Shown here piece after piece: positions 43,049 to 51,822 of a stretch of DNA of 64,000 nucleotides (positions are counted from its first letter, which is position 1; each line of letters opens with the position of its first letter). The DNA lies in contig OZ220734.1 of assembly GCA_965116945.1 (NCBI GenBank), positions 1,178,001 through 1,242,000 of the forward strand, given 5' to 3'. Source of the DNA: Plut-88900 sp965116945. Lineage in GTDB: Bacteria > Chloroflexota > Dehalococcoidia > Plut-88900. Position numbers and translations under genes: made by a program. The notes under the pieces are model-generated. The model worked only from the letters and a program-made list of their open reading frames with translations, was not told the DNA's origin and made no database searches.

Positions 43049-44263
43049 TTGCGCAACGCCATTACAACTCGACTTAACAGCCTGACCTACAAGGGCATTC
43101 CGGTTTGGCGTCATGCCCAGATAATCCAGTGGACGGTGCAGATCGTTTCCGGGGTAATTGTAGTTGCCCTGGTGGCCTGGTTCTTCACCAATATCGGTAA
43201 TGCAATAAGCGACCGGGACATCCCGTTCGGTTTCAGCTTTCTCAGCCGGGAATACCAGACTCCCATAGGCCAGCATTTCCTGCCCTACGAGTCGGACGAC
43301 TCATTCCTTTACGCCCTTGTGGTAGGGGCAACGAATACGATCTTCGTATCGATCATCGGGGTAATCCTGGCAACGGCGCTGGGGATATTCATCGGGGTAT
43401 CCCGGTTATCGGGGAACTGGCTGGTCTCGAAGATCGCCCTGGTGTACATCGAGTTCTTCCGCAACGTGCCCTTGCTGGTGCAACTCTTCTTCTGGTTCTA
43501 CATAGTGCTTGCCCTCCCGACGGTGCGAGAGAGCTACAGCCTGGGAGGCATCGTCTACCTGAACAACGCGGGCCTCTACATCCCGATGGTGACTGGAAAC
43601 GGTGTGGCCCAGGGGTTCGTGTGGATGGTTTCGGCGGTGGCAGCACTTGCCATTGGATACCTGGTCCACAAGTTAAGGGCACGGCGAGAGGAACAGACCG
43701 GCTCGACATCTTATCCGGTTATGTCAGGCATTGGTGCGACAATTCTGGCGGGGCTGGTGGGATGGTTCGTTATCACGGCGATAAACGGAGGATTTCCCCT
43801 GACCATCACGACTCCCGAGGCGCAGGGAACTTTCGGGCGTTTCCTGAGGGGCAATGGGTTTGAGTTGTCGGGCGGGATAATGGCGCTCCTGATCGGGTTG
43901 GTGATGTACACGGCCTCTTTCATAGCGGAGATCGTAAGGGCGGGTATACAGTCGGTGGGGAAGGGCCAGAGTGAGGCATCCAGGTCCCTGGGTCTTTCGG
44001 CCATGGGCACGATTAGAGAAGTGACTTTCCCCCAGGCCCTGCGGGTGATAGTCCCGCCCACGATCAGCCAGTACCTGAACCTGACCAAGAACAGCAGCCT
44101 GGCGGCGGCAATCGGTTACACGGACCTGACGAACGTGGCAAAGACCATGACCCAGACAGCGCCGGCGCTGTCTATCTTCGTTTTGATCATGGCCGCCTAC
44201 CTCGCCATGAGCCTGACCTACTCCTTAATCGGAAACATCTATAACCGACGGATATCCTTCTGA
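43049..44263 (+). CDS. aapQ: Amino-acid ABC transporter permease, AapQ/BztB type
   Basis: A 404-residue permease with the long N-terminal region of AapQ (GIPVWRHAQIIQWTVQIVSG, PFGFSFLSREYQTPIGQHFLPY) and C-terminal core AGIQSVGKGQSEASRSLGLS, the EAA loop that contacts the ATPase. About eight transmembrane segments. TTG 43049 is the start. The middle segment with EIVRAGIQS is the usual PAAT signature. Confidence 0.9.
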   Translation: MRNAITTRLNSLTYKGIPVWRHAQIIQWTVQIVSGVIVVALVAWFFTNIGNAISDRDIPFGFSFLSREYQTPIGQHFLPYESDDSFLYALVVGATNTIFVSIIGVILATALGIFIGVSRLSGNWLVSKIALVYIEFFRNVPLLVQLFFWFYIVLALPTVRESYSLGGIVYLNNAGLYIPMVTGNGVAQGFVWMVSAVAALAIGYLVHKLRARREEQTGSTSYPVMSGIGATILAGLVGWFVITAINGGFPLTITTPEAQGTFGRFLRGNGFELSGGIMALLIGLVMYTASFIAEIVRAGIQSVGKGQSEASRSLGLSAMGTIREVTFPQALRVIVPPTISQYLNLTKNSSLAAAIGYTDLTNVAKTMTQTAPALSIFVLIMAAYLAMSLTYSLIGNIYNRRISF

Positions 44264-44290
44264 GCGACAAGAGAAGAGCGATTACCATAA

Positions 44291-45556
44291 ATGTCCACTA
44301 ACGCAAATAGCGGCCGTGCTCCCGTCCTTCCGCCGCCTCTCCTGAACAGGGGGGCGGTGGGGTGGGCCCACGACAACCTCTTCAGCTCGTGGCACAACAG
44401 CGTGCTGACCGTGGTATCGGTAGTGCTGGTGGTTGTGGGGCTGTGGTGGGGACTCAGGTGGGTGCTGGTGGATGCCGACTGGACGGTGATCTCCACCCTC
44501 GGGGGCTTTCTGGCAATGGGGGAGTACAACACCGAGAAGGCATGTGAGGGGCAAAACTGCTTCTGGCGGCCCCAGGTCTCCGTGATGCTGGTGATGGTGC
44601 TGGTCGGGATGGCGTGGGGGATTGCCCAAGGGGGGACCGCCAGGAAGATCGCCATCATAGCGACCGTGGCACTAGTTGCTTTCGCTTTCCTGCCGTACGA
44701 CTTTGAGCGGATGGGGATGGACGTCCGGCTGTTGCTGGCGGCTAACATCCCTGTGGTCGGGATCGGGTGGGCGCTGGGGAAATACACGCGGCTGGGGTCT
44801 ATACGCGGAGTGGCGCTCTCGGGCATAGCCGTTTTTGTGCTTATCCTGTTGCTACTCAGGGGGATTCCCGGGATTCCGGGGCTGGAGCCCGTGTCGGTGA
44901 TCTACTGGGGCGGCATGATGCTAAACCTGCTCCTGGCGGTTGCAGGGATAGTGCTCAGCTTACCGATCGGGATTGCGCTGGCGCTCGGGCGACGGTCTCG
45001 GCTCCCGGTGGTGAAGGCATTGTGTGTGGCGTTCATCGAGGTCTTCCGAGGGGTGCCGCTCATCACGCTGCTGTTCATGTCCTCCGTGCTGGTGCCGCTG
45101 GCTTTCCCGGAAGACTTTCCTCTGAACAGGCTTTTTAGGGCAGGGATAATAATCACGCTGTTCAGTGCGGCTTACATGGCCGAGAACGTGCGCGGAGGAC
45201 TTCAGGCGCTGCATCCGGGGCAGGCGGAGGCGGGGAGGGCCCTGGGCCTTCCAGGATGGCAGACCATGACCTTCATTTCGCTGCCCCAGGCCATCCGCAA
45301 CGTCATACCGGCGATTGTCGGGCAGTTCATTTCCCTTTTCAAAGATACGACGCTAGTGACCATAATCGGCATGTTGGACATATTGGAGTTTGGTCGGGCA
45401 TTCATCCAGTCGTACACCGTAGGAGGAGAGGTCATTTACCTGGACAGGCAGGAGGAGCTCTTTATTTTCATAGCCCTCTGCTTCTGGGTCTTTACCTACG
45501 GGATGTCGTATGTCAGCCGCAAAGTTGAGAAGCACTTGGGTGTGGGCGAACGGTGA
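44291..45556 (+). CDS. aapM: Amino-acid ABC transporter permease, AapM/BztC type
   Basis: A 421-residue second permease. It has an N-terminal GWAHDNLFSSWHNSVLTVVS, a periplasmic segment between helices 1 and 2 with WVLVDADWTVI, and the EAA loop GLQALHPGQAEAGRALGLPG. It forms the translocation channel with AapQ. It lies 27 bp after aapQ. Confidence 0.9.
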   Translation: MSTNANSGRAPVLPPPLLNRGAVGWAHDNLFSSWHNSVLTVVSVVLVVVGLWWGLRWVLVDADWTVISTLGGFLAMGEYNTEKACEGQNCFWRPQVSVMLVMVLVGMAWGIAQGGTARKIAIIATVALVAFAFLPYDFERMGMDVRLLLAANIPVVGIGWALGKYTRLGSIRGVALSGIAVFVLILLLLRGIPGIPGLEPVSVIYWGGMMLNLLLAVAGIVLSLPIGIALALGRRSRLPVVKALCVAFIEVFRGVPLITLLFMSSVLVPLAFPEDFPLNRLFRAGIIITLFSAAYMAENVRGGLQALHPGQAEAGRALGLPGWQTMTFISLPQAIRNVIPAIVGQFISLFKDTTLVTIIGMLDILEFGRAFIQSYTVGGEVIYLDRQEELFIFIALCFWVFTYGMSYVSRKVEKHLGVGER

Positions 45557-45582
45557 CGGGTAGATAATGTCGGGGGTTGAAT

Positions 45583-46341
45583 ATGACTACCATGGAAAGC
45601 AAGAACGGCGCCGAAGACATAATCATCTGCAAAGACGTACACAAGTGGTACGGTCAATTCCACGCGCTGCGGGGCGTGACGACGACGATCAAAAAGGGGG
45701 AGGTGGTGGTGGTGTTCGGGCCCTCGGGGTCTGGCAAGTCGACGTTCATCCGTACGATCAACAGGCTGGAGGAGCACCAACGAGGGCAGATCATCGTCGA
45801 TGGGATAGAGATGACCAATGACGTGCGGAACATCGATGCGATCCGGAGAGACGTCGGGATGGTATTCCAGTCGTTCAACCTGTTCCCGCACCTGTCGGTA
45901 ATGAGGAACATCACCCTGGCCCCGACCAAGGTAAGAAAATTGCCCGCCTCCGAAGCAGAGAAAATTGCGATGGAGTTGCTGGAGCGGGTCGGGATTCCGG
46001 AGCAGGCATACAAGTACCCGAAGGAACTGTCGGGCGGGCAGCAGCAGCGGGTGGCAATAGCCCGGGCGCTGGCGATGCAGCCGAACATAATGCTGTTTGA
46101 CGAGCCGACCTCGGCGCTGGACCCGGAGATGATCAAGGAAGTGCTGGACGTAATGAAGGAGCTGGCGGAGTCGGGGATGACGATGATCGTGGTGTCCCAC
46201 GAGATGGGCTTCGCCCGTGAGGTGGCGAACCGGATGATGATGTTCGACGAGGGCGTGATCATGGAGGAGGGAACACCCCACCAGATCTTCAACGACCCCC
46301 AGAGCGACCGGACGAAGTTGTTTCTGTCACAGATTCTGTAG
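45583..46341 (+). CDS. aapP: Amino-acid ABC transporter ATP-binding protein
   Basis: A 252-residue GlnQ/AapP-type ATPase with Walker A FGPSGSGKST, signature LSGGQQQRVAIARAL, Walker B IMLFDEPTSALDPEM and switch His in VVSHEMGFARE. ATG 45583 begins MTTMESKNGAED; a TTG two codons upstream is possible. Last gene of the operon, 7 bp from the end of the convergent MetE-like gene. Confidence 0.93.
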   Translation: MTTMESKNGAEDIIICKDVHKWYGQFHALRGVTTTIKKGEVVVVFGPSGSGKSTFIRTINRLEEHQRGQIIVDGIEMTNDVRNIDAIRRDVGMVFQSFNLFPHLSVMRNITLAPTKVRKLPASEAEKIAMELLERVGIPEQAYKYPKELSGGQQQRVAIARALAMQPNIMLFDEPTSALDPEMIKEVLDVMKELAESGMTMIVVSHEMGFAREVANRMMMFDEGVIMEEGTPHQIFNDPQSDRTKLFLSQIL

Positions 46342-46348
46342 CTACCCC

Positions 46349-47398
46349 TCATACGGGGGATGTTAGCTGGTCTCGAGCAAGTTGGGCCCCTCTTACCATT
46401 GCCTTGAGTTTTCTTTTAGCAGAAGCCCCACTCAAAGGCACCAATCCGCAGTCGGGGGCGGCCTTTAGCTTTTTGGCGGGGTGGTGTTTGGAAGCCTCGA
46501 GGAGCCTGTTGGCAATTTTCTCCGGGAGTTCAACTTCTTCGGTGGTGTTTGCGATACATCCAAAGAGGACTGTCTTGGTCGGGCAGAGGGATAGCAGATC
46601 CAACGAGAGCATTGGGGACTGAAACTCCAGAGCAACCTGGTCGATGGAGGAGCGGTCGAGGGCGGGGAGGATGGTAGGGTAGCTGGGTACGACCGGGCGG
46701 GGAACACCGGGAAGCGGGTAGCTGTAGCAGATGTGGACTGCGGTCTCAGCCTCGATGCCGTGCGCGAACCTGTCCAGGGCGTCGATGCCCCAGTCCAGGA
46801 CTTTATCCGGGTATCGACTGAAGACGGGCTCGTCGAACTGCATTGTTGATGCGCCTGCCTCAGCCAAAGCGCGGGCTTCCTTGTTCAGGGCGTCGGCCAC
46901 GGCAAAGGCCATAGACTTTTCGTCGCCGTAGAACTGGTCCAGGATGGAGTCGCAGACGGTCATGGGGCCGGGAAGGGTGACCTTGACCGGGGTACGGGAA
47001 TGGGTGAGGGTGAAGAGCAGGTCTTCCAGGAGCATGGGGCCGGGCCAGGCGACGGGGCCCGTGCATCGTCCGACCTGAGCGAGACGTCTACCGCCCCTGA
47101 CCCATTTCTCGCCGAAATTCTCGTAGTCGAACCCTCCCAATCTTCTTACCACGTAGCTTAGATAGGATTCGCGTCTCTGTTCTCCGTCGCTGATCTCGTC
47201 GAGACCCGCAGTCTCCTGAACGCCTATTGCAAGCCTTGTGGCATCGTCCTGGGCCTGGCGAAGCTCGTCGCCCGAATAGGCCCAGGTTCCGCCCTTACCG
47301 TGGATCTGTTTCACCTCGGTGGTGAATCCTGAAGAATCGTAGAGCCAGGGAGGCTTGGGGAGACTGCCGATTACGGTGGTTTCGAATGGAATAACCAT
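46349..47398 (-). CDS. MetE-like (cobalamin-independent methionine synthase C-terminal domain) protein
   Basis: A 349-residue single MetE C-terminal-type barrel. It has FETTVIGSLPKP, the substrate segment TMQFDEPVFSRYPDKV, a zinc ligand pair in TAVHICYSYP and Cys in APDCGLVPLS. Such short proteins transfer methyl groups to homocysteine or other thiols without the folate-binding N-terminal domain. It is divergent from the 5-formyl-THF cyclo-ligase gene, suggesting linked one-carbon metabolism. A minus-strand TAATAT lies at about 47408-47413. Confidence 0.82.
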   Translation of the reverse strand: MVIPFETTVIGSLPKPPWLYDSSGFTTEVKQIHGKGGTWAYSGDELRQAQDDATRLAIGVQETAGLDEISDGEQRRESYLSYVVRRLGGFDYENFGEKWVRGGRRLAQVGRCTGPVAWPGPMLLEDLLFTLTHSRTPVKVTLPGPMTVCDSILDQFYGDEKSMAFAVADALNKEARALAEAGASTMQFDEPVFSRYPDKVLDWGIDALDRFAHGIEAETAVHICYSYPLPGVPRPVVPSYPTILPALDRSSIDQVALEFQSPMLSLDLLSLCPTKTVLFGCIANTTEEVELPEKIANRLLEASKHHPAKKLKAAPDCGLVPLSGASAKRKLKAMVRGAQLARDQLTSPV

Positions 47399-47441
47399 GC
47401 TGGTGAGTATATTACAGGCGTACCCGATGCAAGTACGGGAC

Positions 47442-47447
47442 TATAAT
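47442..47447 (+). promoter_or_regulatory. -10 box of the cyclo-ligase gene
   Basis: TATAAT overlaps the first in-frame ATG (47446). Transcription would begin near 47454, at or just before GTG 47455/ATG 47458, which would make the mRNA leaderless. Confidence 0.5.
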
Positions 47448-47457
47448 GGGCCGGGTG

Positions 47458-48177
47458 ATGCAACTTCGGGAAAAGGATGAAATCAGGAAGGCCGTTTGGC
47501 AGGCGATGAGGGACGCGGGTGTGGCTGCTTTCCCGGGGGCGGTGGGGCGGATACCGAACTTTACCGGATCCGGCAAGGCGCACCTTCCGCTAGCGGAGCT
47601 TGATGTTTGGAAGAACGCCCGTGTCATCAAGTCCAACCCTGACCTGCCCCAGAGGCCCTTGCGGAGGCTCGCACTGGAGCAGGGCAAGACTGTCTACATG
47701 GCTGTACCTCGGCTCACTATGGAGAAGTGTTTTGTCGAGTTGGATCCAGCCCGTTTTACTGACTATCGACTCGCCAGCAGCATCAAGGGTGCGACTCAGC
47801 TTGGAAGGTTAGTACACCCAGACGAAATGAATCCAGTTGATCTGATAGTGTGCGGTTCTGTGGCGGTGAACAGGAGGGGAGAGAGGCTAGGGAAGGGCGG
47901 GGGTTATTCCGACCTTGAATATGCGGTAGCCTTGAGCCAAGGGCTGATCAGCGAGGGCACTCCAATTGTGACCACCGTACACCCAATCCAATTACTTTCC
48001 GAAGACTTGCCCATGACATCACATGACATCTCCTTGGACTATATAGGCACGCCCGAAGAACTTGTGACCTGCAAAGGTGAATTGCACAGGCCTAAAGGGA
48101 TAATCTGGGATGATCTTGGGGACAAGATTGACGAAGTGCCCATTCTGCAGACCATGAAGGCCCGAGGCTACAAGTGA
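47458..48177 (+). CDS. 5-formyltetrahydrofolate cyclo-ligase family protein
   Basis: A 239-residue member of the ATP-dependent 5-FTHF cyclo-ligase family. The conserved C-terminal motif is CGSVAVNRRGERLGKGGGYS, equivalent to the glycine-rich ATP/folate loop. The N-terminus KDEIRKAVWQAMRD is typical. The family is usually about 180-200 residues, and this one has a C-terminal extension (residues about 200-239) like the MTHFSD type. ATG 47458 is chosen because TATAAT covers the upstream ATG. Confidence 0.78.
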   Translation: MQLREKDEIRKAVWQAMRDAGVAAFPGAVGRIPNFTGSGKAHLPLAELDVWKNARVIKSNPDLPQRPLRRLALEQGKTVYMAVPRLTMEKCFVELDPARFTDYRLASSIKGATQLGRLVHPDEMNPVDLIVCGSVAVNRRGERLGKGGGYSDLEYAVALSQGLISEGTPIVTTVHPIQLLSEDLPMTSHDISLDYIGTPEELVTCKGELHRPKGIIWDDLGDKIDEVPILQTMKARGYK

Positions 48178-48271
48178 CCAAGTTTCTGTGTGGACGCTCC
48201 AGGGTCGGTATGCTATTCTCGGCGCACATTTAGGCTACTTATTTCCGCATTAGAGATAGGTCTAAGCAGTT

Positions 48272-49363
48272 ATGGAACGTCCAATTTTCAAGGCTCCCGG
48301 GACCCCAGTTGAAGAGCTGGATACACCTGCCTTTGTAATAGACCTGGATATCTTGGACCGGAACATCGAGGCGGTGCACTCCTTCTTCAGGGGTCGCACA
48401 TCGGGGCTGAGACCCCATGTTGAGGCCCACCGCTGCCCGGCTATTGCGAGCATGCAGTTGGCCTCGGAGGGGACGGTTGGTGGGGTGTCGGTGAACACGG
48501 TAGGCCTGGCTGAGCACTTTGCCAATGCCGGGGTGAGGGACATCTACGTTGCAAACCCGATTGTCACGAAGATGAAAATCGAAAGGCTGTGCCGTCTGGC
48601 CCGAAGAGCTTCGATCAGGGTGTACATTGACAACGCAGGGAACGCTGAAGTGCTTTCCAAATCGGCATCGGCCCTGGGAGTCAATCTTGATGCGGTGGTG
48701 GGAATTAACACGGGCCTGGACGTTTGCGGTGTTCAGCCCGGCGCCGAGGCCGTGAATCTAGCGAAAACGATTGACGGGCTGGATGGGTTGGAGTTTGTCG
48801 GATTTGCGACCTACGAGGGACGCATGGTTGGAGAGGACGCGACGCGGGAAGTGGCCTCGGCGATGGTGGAAACCAAGGGTTTGGCTGAGGAGTCGGGGCT
48901 GGGGGTGGAAGTGCTGTCGGCAGGAGGAACGCACAACTACGAAATCATGGGTGCCATTCCCGGTATAACCGAAGTTTGCGCAGGGGCCTATGCTCTTCTT
49001 GACAGCCGCTATGCATCGCAAAGGCCGGACCTGAGTCCTGCGGCCCGCATCATGGCTACGGTAATCGGGCGGCCGGAGATCGGCCTCGCCATCACGGATA
49101 CGGGACAAAAGGCTGCGGGAGCGGACTTCGGGCTGGCGCACCTCGATGCAGACTTCGGTGCCAGCCTAAAATCGTTAAGTGCGGAGCACGGGAGCCTGGC
49201 TCTCGCCGACGATGAAGCTGAAAGCCTTAAGATGGGCGATCATGTTTGGTATATACCTGCGGATGTCGGGACTACATCGAATCTCTTCGACTACATGCAT
49301 GCGGTCAGGGATGGCCGCCTAGAGGCTGTGTGGCAGATCACGGGTAGGGGGCTATACCGGTAG
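48272..49363 (+). CDS. D-threonine aldolase/D-serine dehydratase-like fold-III protein lacking the PLP lysine
   Basis: A 363-residue alanine-racemase-fold protein of the D-threonine aldolase family. GTPVEELDTPAFVIDLDIL opens it, and the PLP-lysine motif reads RPHVEAHRCP, so Glu51 (codon GAG 48422-48424) stands where the family has Lys. Other family features such as GTVGGVSVNTVGLAE and the C-terminal HAVRDGRLEAVW remain. The neighbouring paralogue retains Lys. It may be an inactive partner in a heterodimer or a diverged binding protein. The ATG has no strong ribosome site. The gene lies 24 bp upstream of the paralogue. Confidence 0.8.
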   Translation: MERPIFKAPGTPVEELDTPAFVIDLDILDRNIEAVHSFFRGRTSGLRPHVEAHRCPAIASMQLASEGTVGGVSVNTVGLAEHFANAGVRDIYVANPIVTKMKIERLCRLARRASIRVYIDNAGNAEVLSKSASALGVNLDAVVGINTGLDVCGVQPGAEAVNLAKTIDGLDGLEFVGFATYEGRMVGEDATREVASAMVETKGLAEESGLGVEVLSAGGTHNYEIMGAIPGITEVCAGAYALLDSRYASQRPDLSPAARIMATVIGRPEIGLAITDTGQKAAGADFGLAHLDADFGASLKSLSAEHGSLALADDEAESLKMGDHVWYIPADVGTTSNLFDYMHAVRDGRLEAVWQITGRGLYR

Positions 49364-49387
49364 CCACGGCGTATACGGAGGACTATT

Positions 49388-50488
49388 TTGGAAAACTATA
49401 GACCGCCCGTTGGGACCCCCGTTGAGGAACTTGACACTCCCTGTCTCCTGGTGGACATGGAGGCCCTGGAACACAACTACCGGTACGTAGCGGAGACGTA
49501 CAAGGACAGCGTGTGCAAGATGCGGGCCCACGTCAAGAACACGAAGAGCCCAATAGTGGCGCACCTCCAGATTCGGGAGGGGGGTACGGTGGGGGGAGTG
49601 TGCACAGCGAAGGTTGCCGAGGCCGAGGTTATGGTGGAGGGGGGGATAGACGACATTCTCATCCCGAACCAGATTGTCACGGAAGACAAAATCGCCAGGC
49701 TCTGCTCCGTAGCGGAGCGAGCGAAGGTCTCGGTGGCTATAGACAGTGCGGACAACGTACATAATCTCTCTCGCATCGCAACCGATAAAGGGGTGAGCAT
49801 TGGAGTCGTTGTAGAGGTGGACACGTCCATGGGTCGGGGAGGAATACGAGCGAAAGAGAATGGTGTAGAGCTTGCAAAGCTTGCCCATTCACTGCCTGGG
49901 ATCAATTTCAAGGGTGTTATGAGCCACCAGACTCTGGACGGCTCCCCGGACCGCGAGACTCGATTCATCTGGGGCCGGAAGTACATCCAGCAATGCCTCG
50001 ATGTCAAGGACGCCATCGAGGCCGAGGGTATTCCGGTGGAGGTGGTCTCCTCCGGTGAGACGTTCACCATAGACGTTGCAGCCACGATTCCCGGGGTTAC
50101 GGAGGTGGAGGGGGGAACATACGCCCTGATGTCCCACAACTTCGACTACATGGATGACCTGCGTTATGCGGCGAAGATACTTTGCACGGTAGTGAGCATA
50201 CCCCGGGAAGGTACTGTTGTGGCGGATGTAGGGACTCGGGCGCTGGCTTCACCCGGAGGCGTAATGCCAATCGTTGAAGATATGCCCCACCTTACTCCAG
50301 AGGCTCTGCACGAGGAACACATCGTCCTCAGGTGCGATGGCGGGCCTATGCCGGAAGTCGGGGATAAGTTGACCCTGATCAGCGGCCAGCAGGACATGCT
50401 GACCAATAGGTGGGACCAGTATGTGGCCGTGAGAGACGGGGCAGTTGAGGCTGTCTGGGATATCCCGGCCAGGGGCTGCCACAACTAG
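49388..50488 (+). CDS. D-threonine aldolase/D-serine dehydratase-like fold-III PLP protein
   Basis: A 366-residue paralogue of the preceding protein, here with the PLP lysine in place (MRAHVKNTKSP, Lys50). GTPVEELDTPCLLVDMEALE is the common opening; HIVLRCDGG and VAVRDGAVEAVWDIPARG are near the C-terminus, where metal-binding residues of D-threonine aldolase lie. TTG 49388 is the start, after GGAGGACT. The PHP hydrolase follows with a 4-bp gap. It probably acts on a D-beta-hydroxy amino acid. Confidence 0.83.
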   Translation: MENYRPPVGTPVEELDTPCLLVDMEALEHNYRYVAETYKDSVCKMRAHVKNTKSPIVAHLQIREGGTVGGVCTAKVAEAEVMVEGGIDDILIPNQIVTEDKIARLCSVAERAKVSVAIDSADNVHNLSRIATDKGVSIGVVVEVDTSMGRGGIRAKENGVELAKLAHSLPGINFKGVMSHQTLDGSPDRETRFIWGRKYIQQCLDVKDAIEAEGIPVEVVSSGETFTIDVAATIPGVTEVEGGTYALMSHNFDYMDDLRYAAKILCTVVSIPREGTVVADVGTRALASPGGVMPIVEDMPHLTPEALHEEHIVLRCDGGPMPEVGDKLTLISGQQDMLTNRWDQYVAVRDGAVEAVWDIPARGCHN

Positions 50489-50492
50489 GGCG

Positions 50493-51395
50493 GTGTGGTT
50501 CAAGGGAAACATCCACACTCATACCAACCGCTCCGACGGTGACTCCGATCCGGACGTGGTGGTTGACTGGTACCGGCGCAACGGATACGACTTTCTGGTC
50601 CTTACCGACCACAACCACGTTACGATCCTGGAACACAGCGTGAAGGGTGGGTCCGGGCTGCTAATGATTCCAGGGGAAGAGGTGTCTGTAGAGCTGGATC
50701 ATGGTGAGAAGTCCATCCACCTAGGGGCCATCGGAATAAGTGGGTACGTGGAGCCAGTGGATGCGGGTGAGGTAGTGTCCACGTTGCAGGCCAACGTGAA
50801 TGCGATTCGGGATGCGGGTGGAATAGTCTCGCTGAACCACCCTAACTATACGTGGGCCTATGATGACCGACACATAGTGCGGGTCTCGGGGGCAAACCTG
50901 CTGGAGATATTCAACGGTAACACCGTAGTGAATAACTACGGGGGCGGGGGTCGGCCAGGCTGTGAGGAGATATGGGACGCGGTCCTGACCGCGGGCAGGC
51001 CAATCTACGGAGTTGCCGTGGACGATTCACACCACTTTCAGGGAGATTTCAAACCGAGCCTGGCCAACCCGGGGCGGGGTTGGGTTGCAGTGGATGCCGC
51101 AACACTGGAAAGGGACGCGGTGGTGAGCGCGCTGGAGTCCGGGGAGTTCTATTGTTCCACGGGCGTTACACTGGACGAACTCAACATTTCAGAGGACGGG
51201 ATAGAGTTGTCAATCTGCCCGGAGTGGCATTTCACCTACGACACTGAGTTCGTGACCCGGGGCGGTAGGGTGAGAGCGGCAGTGAACGGGACCCGGGCGC
51301 GGTACGATATACGAGGTGATGAAGGCTACGTTAGAGCTAGGGTGCTTTGTTCGGACGGGACGCGGGCCTGGACACAGCCTATTTTCCCCTCCTGA
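50493..51395 (+). CDS. PHP-domain (CehA/McbA-type) metallohydrolase
   Basis: A 300-residue PHP-family phosphoesterase-like hydrolase. Metal motifs in order: NIHTHTNRSDGD, VLTDHNHV, IPGEEVS, LNHPNYTW and VAVDDSHHF. A C-terminal beta domain (about 215-300) follows as in CehA-like proteins. GTG 50493 is preferred, 4 bp after the previous stop; an ATG at 50445 would overlap that gene by 44 nt. Coupled to the fold-III PLP pair, so it may work on the same substrate pathway. Confidence 0.82.
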   Translation: MWFKGNIHTHTNRSDGDSDPDVVVDWYRRNGYDFLVLTDHNHVTILEHSVKGGSGLLMIPGEEVSVELDHGEKSIHLGAIGISGYVEPVDAGEVVSTLQANVNAIRDAGGIVSLNHPNYTWAYDDRHIVRVSGANLLEIFNGNTVVNNYGGGGRPGCEEIWDAVLTAGRPIYGVAVDDSHHFQGDFKPSLANPGRGWVAVDAATLERDAVVSALESGEFYCSTGVTLDELNISEDGIELSICPEWHFTYDTEFVTRGGRVRAAVNGTRARYDIRGDEGYVRARVLCSDGTRAWTQPIFPS

Positions 51396-51822
51396 TAGTT
51401 TCCAGGGCGAGGTGGTGGAGGCTCGTTTGAGGTTGGAAGGATAGGCTGGGCTCGTTGACAATACTGATAACATACGTTCTTACATTCCGCCGCCTCACGG
51501 TCAATTGGCACAAACGCGTTTATAATAGTGGAAGGGGTAGCGAGTTAGCATAAATAGGCAACGATGTGGCAAGTCTAGTTAACAAACTCCTAAACACTAG
51601 AATGACTCACAAAGAACCTTGCAATCAATGATGAGTTGCAAAAGGCGTCGAGGGATTTGGAGGAGATAGTCAAAGACTGACTCCATAGCAACATAAAACG
51701 GATCTAGCAGACTATTCCCAGGTCCATTGTTGTTGCTCACCGGCGCCACGATCCCCTAACTACAGTCGCCACATTAGCCAGATTTAAGGCCTTCCTGTTT
51801 GCTTCCAGACTCTAACCCGTAG
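51396..51822 (+). other. Gene-free stretch with a promoter and a possible coding remnant
   Basis: A 427-bp AT-richer stretch. TATAAT at 51521-51526 could drive the ribA-like gene at 51823. Between 51620 and 51680 an open frame reads NDELQKASRDLEEIVKD then TGA, without a start codon, which looks like the end of a decayed gene. I see no FMN-riboswitch features, although the next gene is a riboflavin-type enzyme. Confidence 0.5.

Noticed and set aside
51396..51822. FMN riboswitch before the RibA-RibD_C gene
   Set aside because: The characteristic conserved blocks of the RFN element are not visible in the leader.
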